64,000 nt of DNA from Rhododendron vialii (taxonomy: Eukaryota > Streptophyta > Magnoliopsida > Ericales > Ericaceae). The position numbers were made by a program, and so were the translations under genes. Shown piece after piece: positions 57,455 to 64,000 of this stretch (positions are counted from its first letter, which is position 1; every line of letters begins with the position of its first letter). The stretch is taken from the NCBI RefSeq assembly GCF_030253575.1, contig NC_080560.1:38425001-38489000 (forward strand), written 5' to 3'. The notes beneath the pieces are model-generated. The model made no database searches. It was not told the DNA's origin and was given only the letters and a program-made list of their open reading frames with translations.

Positions 57455-58015
57455 AATTCGCAGTGTGAACTCCTTTGCCTCTGCTGAATCCTCCAACTCG
57501 TCCCTGTAATACCGCTTCCCAGCGATCATTCTGATGATGATGTTAAGCGTTAGCCCAGAGAGCTTCGACTTCAATTCGACCTTGGCGAATCGGTCGACGA
57601 TTTCTTGTACAGTTGGCAAAGTAAGTGCTCGACTTCGTCGTGACATGCAGGATGGATAGGAAGGCGTTGAGGCGGCCGGTGGAGAAGATTTCCTGGGACA
57701 TGAGGTGGCCCAGGTTGCGCCAGTGGTCGTCCTTGGGGGCGTTGACGACGGTGGTGTAGTCGTACCTGAAGTATTTCCCGGCCATGTACTTGGGACGGTT
57801 GGCTAGGACGATGTCGTTCTTGGTGAAGCATTCTTCGGCCAAGGATGGCGAGCAAATGACCACGACGAGTTGGGACCCCAACCGGAGGGGAGAAGATGGG
57901 GCCGAGGGTTTGGGACAGTTTGTGGAAGGTCCGGTGGAGAGGTTGTTTGAGGAGGTGGAGGTGGCCGATGACTGGAAGGGAGCGGGGACTGGGAGGGAGG
58001 TTGCCGCGGCGTTGA
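57455..58015 (-). pseudogene. CYP81-type cytochrome P450 N-terminal fragment
   Basis: The minus strand begins [20 protein letters not shown] (the proline-rich hinge) and [17 protein letters not shown]. After a frameshift it reads [20 protein letters not shown] and [20 protein letters not shown], then [20 protein letters not shown]. Two further frame changes lead to [16 protein letters not shown] and SKLSGLTLNIIIRMIAGKRY. This order is typical of the first half of plant CYP81 P450s. The membrane anchor and everything after the MIAGKRYY/EEAKEF-like region, including the oxygen-binding and haem regions, are absent. It is transposon cargo, not a working enzyme. Confidence 0.85.
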
Positions 58016-58142
58016 GATGAAGATAGATATGTTTTTTAAATTCAGGGAGGAGGGGCAATTTTGGGACAAAAAAATAGAAATCCTTACCCGTACTTTTTTC
58101 TAATAGGGCTTGTACTGCAAGGGAATTCGACGAAAATGTGTT

Positions 58143-58860
58143 AAGGGTGATTTACGGGCCGGTCCACTTTTGTGGACCAATACATGCCCAAATCTAGCAC
58201 ATTTAAAAAAGCACCGTTAAAGATTCCCATCAAGTTTATGCCACTAATACTCCTCATCCTCAATTTTAACGAGACCTACTCCTTCTACGCCGAGCGCTCC
58301 TACAAGACCTACTCCTTCTCGGCTTCGACTCCCAGCGCTATAATGAGACCTACTCCTTCTACGCCCCTACCGTCACCCATCGCCGCCGATCCACCACCCC
58401 CGTTCAACGGCGCCGAGTTTACCCCTGTGTACGAGGAGATCGCCGTGGAACACTCTGTTAACAGCTGCGGCGCGTTTGTATTCGCGTCACAAACGCGTCG
58501 GATCCGAGTCCCAACCCGTACACCCAGTCCTTGCCGTTCGCTTCCTCGATTCCCATCTCCAACGTCAATGGCAAGGCGTACGACATCGGGGCAGACGGCA
58601 ACAGGATCTTCGCCGACGACGGACGACGGCCCATGCTGTGAATTTTGTGAAAGGCAATCCCCTATTCGCGGAGGTCCACTGGGCTCGTTCTGCCACTTGA
58701 TCCGGCGCCGCCGGCCTCCTCATCTCCTTCCCCTAAGCTGCCCGCTCCGAACAACAGTACTTCTTCGCCAGCAACGTTGGCGGATCCCTCCCTCTCCCAC
58801 TAGCGAATCCTGCCGTCCCCGAATCTGGAGACGAAGACGCGGTCACCGAAGTCATTGACG
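58143..58860 (+). pseudogene. Unrecognised gene-like fragment, copy 2 (element cargo)
   Basis: A 228-codon + frame (58172-58858) includes NFNETYSFYAE, ADPPPPFNGAEFTPVYEEIA and VEHSVNSCGAFVFAS, matching the fragment at 41090-41480. Other frames continue NVNGKAYDIGADGNRIFADD, so frame changes are likely. I do not recognise the family. Its first 50 bp include the unfilled Helitron target. Confidence 0.45.
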
Positions 58861-59356
58861 GTTGACGGCCTCCTTAACGGTGAAATTTTGCTCACATCGA
58901 CTAAATTATCATCCTCACATTCTTCAGCTTGTATTATGCCAATAACTTTTTGCGACATCCGTAGGAATGAGTGGCACAGGATTGAAAACGTCGGCCAGTT
59001 TCCTCCAACTATATTCAAAACTAGTTATCAGCAGGCCAGGGTCTGCATTTCCTATCATCTAGAGATTATTCTTGGCTCTATGTTTTGTGGATTTGTTCTG
59101 AAATGCTATTTTGTTGGGTATTGCTTTGCGAATTTCACACTACGAATTTTGTGTTTAATTAACTGCGAATTTAACACTGTGAATTTTGTGTTTGGCCGAC
59201 CGGAGGTGGGTTGTGCAATGGAGGTGGGAGGGGGTGGTTGTATTTAATGAAGGGTAAAAGGGTAATCTTAGATTGTCCTCAGAGGTAAATAAAAATTGAG
59301 TTCATACTCAGTGGAAATTAAGTCTTGATTTTTTTAGACCCACGGGTATTTTAGTG
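58861..59356. other. Right subterminal part of the TIR element
   Basis: A 130-codon + frame (58855-59247) overlaps the subterminal repeats and has no recognised domain. The right arm of the element occupies about 59150-59356. Confidence 0.45.
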
Positions 59357-59618
59357 AAAGTACAATTACATGTTCAAGTAACCTTACCCACTCCGTCCAC
59401 GAAGGGGTAAATGAGTTTAACATAGACACGAATTTTAAGCAGAGATATAGGGGGAAAAAAGAAACGAAAAGAAGGGACTTTCTTATTTTAACATGGTTAG
59501 TATGTAGATATAACATTGTGGCATATAACACTTTTCGATGTGATCGCCAAAACAAGCTATTGAATCTTGTGTAGATGTGGAAACCGTTGAAGAATGCTTC
59601 GAAATCGAAAGCCGAAAC

Positions 59619-62600
59619 TCAAACTTTCTGGGGCTGTGGCCAAACACGGTTCCGATACTCTCCCAACGCCCACAACGGGAAAACGTTCTTGTATTGTGCA
59701 TAATGGATCATCAAGTTCCTCAAGGACACTCCGGTGATTTCCTGTTTTCACGGTCACGGGAGAAACAAAAATTGCGTAAGTCGTTCAAGCATTCCTTTCA
59801 CAGATCTTGCAGCATGGCATACAAAAGTGAATAAGCGTATGTAATACTGGGTTACGAAAATCACCTGTTGGGGAAAGTCACCGTCATCCTGCTGCGCATT
59901 GATTAAGACCTTTGCGGCTTTGTGCAACGGGGCTGGATCTCTTTCAGCCTAGTTTGAAATGAAAGAAAGACTTTAGGGTAATAATTTGCAGGACAATAAG
60001 ATTTGCCTTAACTACTTTGAGTAACAAATTCGACGAAAATGTGCTAATAATAACCTGTCCAGAAAAAAGAAGTCCCAACAGACCCCATGATGTTTGCACG
60101 ATGTTCGTTTGATTTCCTTCTAGCGGTTGATATTTCTGTTTCATCAAAACGTTAAAGAAAAGCAACAACTGGAGAGTAAGGACTAATTCGGTAAGAACAC
60201 CATTCTGAAGAAACTTTCTTGAAGCAAAAAAGAAAAAAACATATTGCCAAGTTATATATACCACAGATGGGCAAGATTCAAGGCTTTCTCCCCAGCCACC
60301 CTCTTTATTTTGCGTCGAAAGCAAGAACCGAACGCCTCGACAAACAGCTTCGCTGTTGTTGTATGTCTTTCCAACTGAATCCAGTCCTCTGAGTACGAAA
60401 AATGTACCGTAGACGAAGCAAACTCCCCAATAGCCATACCTGCCAAAACAAGGATTAACCACCCTCTGAAAAATAATTTTAGAAAAAAAGTGAATCAACC
60501 CACCAAGAACCATCAGGCTGTTGTTTCTGCTCCAGAAAATATGTAGCTCTTGCCAGTGCAATTTCTATTTCTTCTGCCCGATATGATGGATGTAAACTTT
60601 TGAATGTTACGAGACTTTGGATGATGGATCCAGTGCATTCGACGTGCCTAAGACATTGGATACACAAATTCAATAATGACTGACCATTGTATGAAACAGT
60701 TTTCTAAATATAACGCTGTGATCAAAAGAAAAGGCGAGCTCTTACTCTATCTCGATCATAATGTCAGCAAAACATTCTGAAGGGTTCAACGCCTAATAAC
60801 AAGGGCAAGAAATTCGATTTCAGAATTTACAAGCTGCATAGATATTGAAGATATCGCATCCTTGATTGGAATTTCAGGTACGAGAAGGTGTAAAAGTAGA
60901 CATGGCATTGCATTTGAAAATAGTTACCTGCATATATAGTTGAGGAATCGGTGGCTCCCAGATAGCAAAACCTCCGCTTATAGGGCTCTGAACAAAGGAA
61001 AAAATGAAAATTTTGAAGATCTCAATGGGTACAGTGGTAACACAGGCCGCAATGAAAAACTGTGAGTTAGTTCTTCAATACAGTAAGTCATGAATATCTT
61101 ACTTGTACGTAAAGTAGAAAATTCACAGCAGCATATAGACGCTCCTCATCAACTTTTTCTCCGACAATTTCTCGTGGCATTTGCGAAAACAACAATAGGC
61201 ACTGTAAGAAAGGAATACATATTCGGTTATGAGAACTATTTCTCTTTGTTTGTTTAGATCATCTTACGAGTAGTTGTGTTGTCGCAAGGCTAACTTACTC
61301 TCAATGCCTCTGCTGTGCAGTCAGAAACTGCCCAACCGTTATCTTGATCGGATAAGCACCATGCTCCTTTGCTCATGTGTCGATACATACTCTTGAAATC
61401 TCCGTTTGGATTTTCTTTTACCTTCGATCAGTTGTAACAAAGGAGTGTCAAATTGGTGGCAAAATTTGTACACTGGGTTTTTATTTTTTAGCTAGGAAGA
61501 ATTGAACCTGTGATTCTCTCATATAAAAATGTGCTTTCTTTAAGGAAGGAAGACATTCGTCAATCATACGACTGGAAAGAAGTGCTTGAGTTGCGAAAGC
61601 ACAATCCCAAAGCGGACTACCCAGATTCTGCAATACAAGTAGTAAGTGTAAAGTAAATTTGTATAGCAATGAATTAACGATCTTGAATGAGTCCTGAATC
61701 AATCTAAATTTTAGAGTATCGATCGTTATTAGCAGAATTTTTACCTGCATTTTCATCCCGTCTTCTGCAAGCCATAACAAGTCAGGAACTCTGGCAAGAT
61801 GGTTCTTAAACTCATCACCATTTGGATCCTCTGCCCACCAACACATCATTTGTAGGCTCTGCAATAAGAAAAATGTCTTAGATGCTATTGATCATAACTC
61901 TGCCAAAGAGCTTGTAGCCCAATGGTAATTTCTAGTATTTCCTAGTGGGAGGTCAGGGTTCGAGCCCCTTCATGGACTTTTGGGGTTCAGGCTATAGATA
62001 CCCTTTGAACTCTTGTGAACTAACCTACTAACTCTTTCTAATCCCCTCTGATGTATACCGGCTTTGGCAAAAAAGAAAAGAAAAGATCAAGGGCATCAAG
62101 TTAATTTCAATCAAGGGCATCTAATTAGCACCAAGGGGTTGGCTTGATGGTGAAGGCTAGAGACTTTTAGAGATTTGCTCACTCACAGGCAATGTTTTAA
62201 AAGTCAACCCGGACAAGCCGCTTCAGCCCGTTGAACTGTCAACTAGTCCATGTTCCGGTCTGGTGAACCCCCAAAACCGTTATATGTAGGGAACTGGACA
62301 AGCCCAGCGGTTAAACCATGGATTTGTATTTTAATTTTTGGATACTTAGACCTTTTCTATTTATTGATATTTTAGAAAAATCATATGTATCACGTGATAA
62401 ACATCACGGTTCTACCCAATTGACCAGCAGTTGAACCGGTGACCGATGCACCCGGTCTCCTAATGGTTCGCTCACCAGTTTGGTTTTTAAAACATTGCTC
62501 CTAGATCTCAGGTTTGAAATTTGCTAGCTACTATCAATCTTGTGGGCCTAGTGCATATAGAACTTTGTCTCCACTTTAATTCGGTGCTCTGATAATGGGC

Positions 62601-63895
62601 AGTGGTAATGGTCCCCCTGCCAATCCAGAACCGTTACGAAGTTAAAACCAAATTCTTCTCTTTCTCACTTGCCTTTTCCGCAGCTCCTGTGGTAATGTAT
62701 CTGCTGTTCTCCCCTGAATATTGCATATGCTTCAGTGCTTTTTCCAAAGCTCTCTTTCTGATCTTGTTAAAGGGCCAGCAGTTCATGAGCGGCTCACCCA
62801 AGTAATGAAGACAATCCCAGAGTACATCTTGTATAAAGACATGAGGGAAGTAAAGATCTGCCTGGATCATCATTCACACAAACTTGATTTATGTAACTAG
62901 TGTTGAGAAATTCATACGAACGAACGAACTCTACGATAGATTTTACCAAGTCAATCGCCACCAATCTTACAACAGTCATGGCGTGCTTTGTTCCAATCTA
63001 TTTCCTCATAGGGCGTAGTATAAATTTCGTGCCTCAATGACTTAACTAGGTCGGTGATAGGCCCGTGATATTTCCGCCCATACAAGTACGACATAGGCAT
63101 GTAAGGTGTGCGGCAATAGCACCACATTTTTCCTGTATAGCATACGTATAAGTCGATTGGAACACGATCTATAATGCATATACCTTGATGAAGGACAAAA
63201 AGTTTGACAAAGATTAAAAAAAAAGAACACTTTTGGCTACCTGGATGATAAGGCAAAAAAGAAGGGAAAAGCCAAAATTCAGGAGGTAACGGATTGCAGC
63301 CCGACCATTCATAAACTCCTAACACCTTCAAAGGAGAGAATACACAAATTGTTCTAAGAATAACCTTGTTCGGATTCTAGAGTGTTAAAATAATCTAGTA
63401 TGACATCGAAAGGCAATTTTTACTGCATTTCTGAAAGTAAGAGAACTTGATCTTACTGACAAATAAAGTTTCCCCCAAGATGGGATCCCAGTTGCACCAC
63501 CATTGCCAATTATCCACTCCCGGGCTCTGGTCATCGCTCTGTTTTCTCCATCGTCAGGCCCTTCTCCAAGCAGACGTAATGCAACGTAATTTACCGCCGT
63601 ACCAATCATGGTGCTGTTGCCCTCTAGATAGAATCCCCACCCACCATCGTCGTTCTGCAAGACGCCTTCATAGATTAGACTTTTTAAAAGTAATTGTACG
63701 CCTTACCGTCTATCTGTAATGAAAAATTCTATAGAAAAAGCTATTACTAAGGCAAGAAAACTTGCTTTACATTATCATTCATGGGAATTCGATCAATGTA
63801 CATACCTGATGAAGATAGCCGAATCGAATTAGTTCCTTTCTGTGCGCTTCTGTTAGGAAGGTACTTATTGTTCCACTAATATACATCATGATGAT
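59619..63895 (-). CDS. Oxidosqualene cyclase copy C, partial at the window end, splice donor mutated
   Basis: Exons 3-18 on the minus strand: 63895-63806, 63654-63457, 63325-63241, 63132-62966, 62861-62673, 61858-61745, 61627-61508, 61421-61299, 61201-61103, 60987-60928, 60792-60746, 60647-60504, 60439-60262, 60135-60055, 59948-59865, 59741-59619. Each has the same length as in copy A and is open; exons 1-2 lie to the right of the window. MWCYCR, SDCTAE and the end RVWPQPQKV are kept. The donor after exon 6 reads AAG|ATTGGT where A and B have AAG|GTTGGT. Unless a nearby GT five bases downstream or another route is used, the message would be mis-spliced and shift frame. The donor after exon 7 is GC as in A and B. 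Either a very young pseudogene or a gene with altered splicing. Confidence 0.8.
61905..62085 (+). mobile_element. tRNA-derived SINE in intron 7 of OSC copy C
   Basis: Orthologous to the insertion at 29325 in copy A, with box A-like TAGCCCAATGGTAA, box B-like GGTTCGAGCCC and the same purine-rich tail. Confidence 0.7.
62189..62498. mobile_element. MITE in intron 7 of OSC copy C
   Basis: Same ends and position as the element at 29608-29919 in copy A, so it was present before the duplication that made A and C. Confidence 0.55.
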
Positions 63896-64000
63896 CTGGA
63901 GCAAAAAAAATTCTACACTAATTAGTTCATTATCAAGAAAACAAATAATAAAAAGAACTAAATGCCCATTGTGTGTCACCCATTGTGTGTCACCCGTTGC

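Larger units (their letters stand above)
56692..59356. mobile_element. 2.7-kb terminal-inverted-repeat element carrying gene fragments
   Basis: Left TAGAGAAAATTACCCGTGG and TCTAGACTTAATTTTCAC are mirrored by the right end (inverted: CACTAAAATACCCGTGG, TCAAGACTTAATTTCCAC). After a nested MITE the left arm resumes TTACCCTTTTACCCTTCATT and ACCACCCCCTCCCACCTCCA, matching the inverted right arm at about 59195-59265. Arms total about 200 bp. The copy A flank holds the empty site: GGGCAAAGTACAATT (26714) against GGGCAAA-element-AAAGTACAATT, a 3-bp AAA duplication. One end is CACTA, but superfamily assignment is uncertain (CACTA-like or Mutator-like). Cargo: a CYP81 fragment and an unknown fragment. 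Confidence 0.8.

Noticed and set aside
27011..59619. A functional OSC-P450 metabolic cluster
   Set aside because: The only P450 sequence is a frameshifted half-gene inside a transposon; clustering is coincidental as far as this window shows.

Overview
The window is nuclear DNA of a flowering plant, most likely a eudicot and probably an asterid. Genes carry many small GT-AG introns, (AG/CT)n microsatellites are frequent, plant-type transposons are dense (hAT, Stowaway, CACTA, Helitron, Ty3/gypsy, SINE), and the dominant gene family is a plant oxidosqualene cyclase (OSC). The species cannot be fixed from sequence alone. All complete genes lie on the minus strand.

Region 1 (1-26 kb). A decayed RALF peptide gene (+) lies beside an antisense fragment of a DUF212 gene. 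A complete four-exon gene for an aluminium-induced protein with YGL and LRDR motifs (TSJT1/AILP1 type, 249 aa) occupies 3822-6787. A complete four-exon p24-beta cargo receptor (216 aa) occupies 10176-17168. From 17.8 to 26 kb is a transposon-rich stretch: several non-autonomous hAT-like elements with 'word-rich' interiors, a LINE RNase H remnant, a Helitron carrying a broken 3-oxoacyl-ACP synthase (KAS) tail, and a tandem pair of cystatin-like remnants, one broken by a MITE whose inverted repeat supplies an in-frame stop.

Region 2 (26-64 kb) is a tandem array of three related OSC genes (2,3-oxidosqualene to triterpene). Copy A (27011-33885) can be joined across 18 exons into an uninterrupted 767-aa reading frame with SDCTAE and MWCYCR motifs; sequence features recall dammarenediol-II synthase-type OSCs. 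Copy B (41697-49455) is a pseudogene with frameshifts, a nonsense codon, a CACTA element inside exon 8, a solo LTR in intron 2 and no exons 16-18. Copy C (59619 to beyond 63895) has intact exons 3-18 but a mutated splice donor after exon 6; exons 1-2 lie beyond the window. All copies where the sites are visible use GC rather than GT donors after exon 1 (A, B) and exon 7 (A, B, C).

Between the copies are a Helitron (39621-41089) whose unfilled target exists elsewhere in the window, a degenerate Ty3/gypsy element with only one LTR (50.69-55.81 kb), and a 2.7-kb terminal-inverted-repeat element (56692-59356) that carries a broken CYP81-type cytochrome P450 fragment. The unfilled target of that element is in the flank of copy A. 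The window thus records the growth and decay of a triterpene synthase cluster, with several insertions that can be polarised by comparing the duplicated copies.
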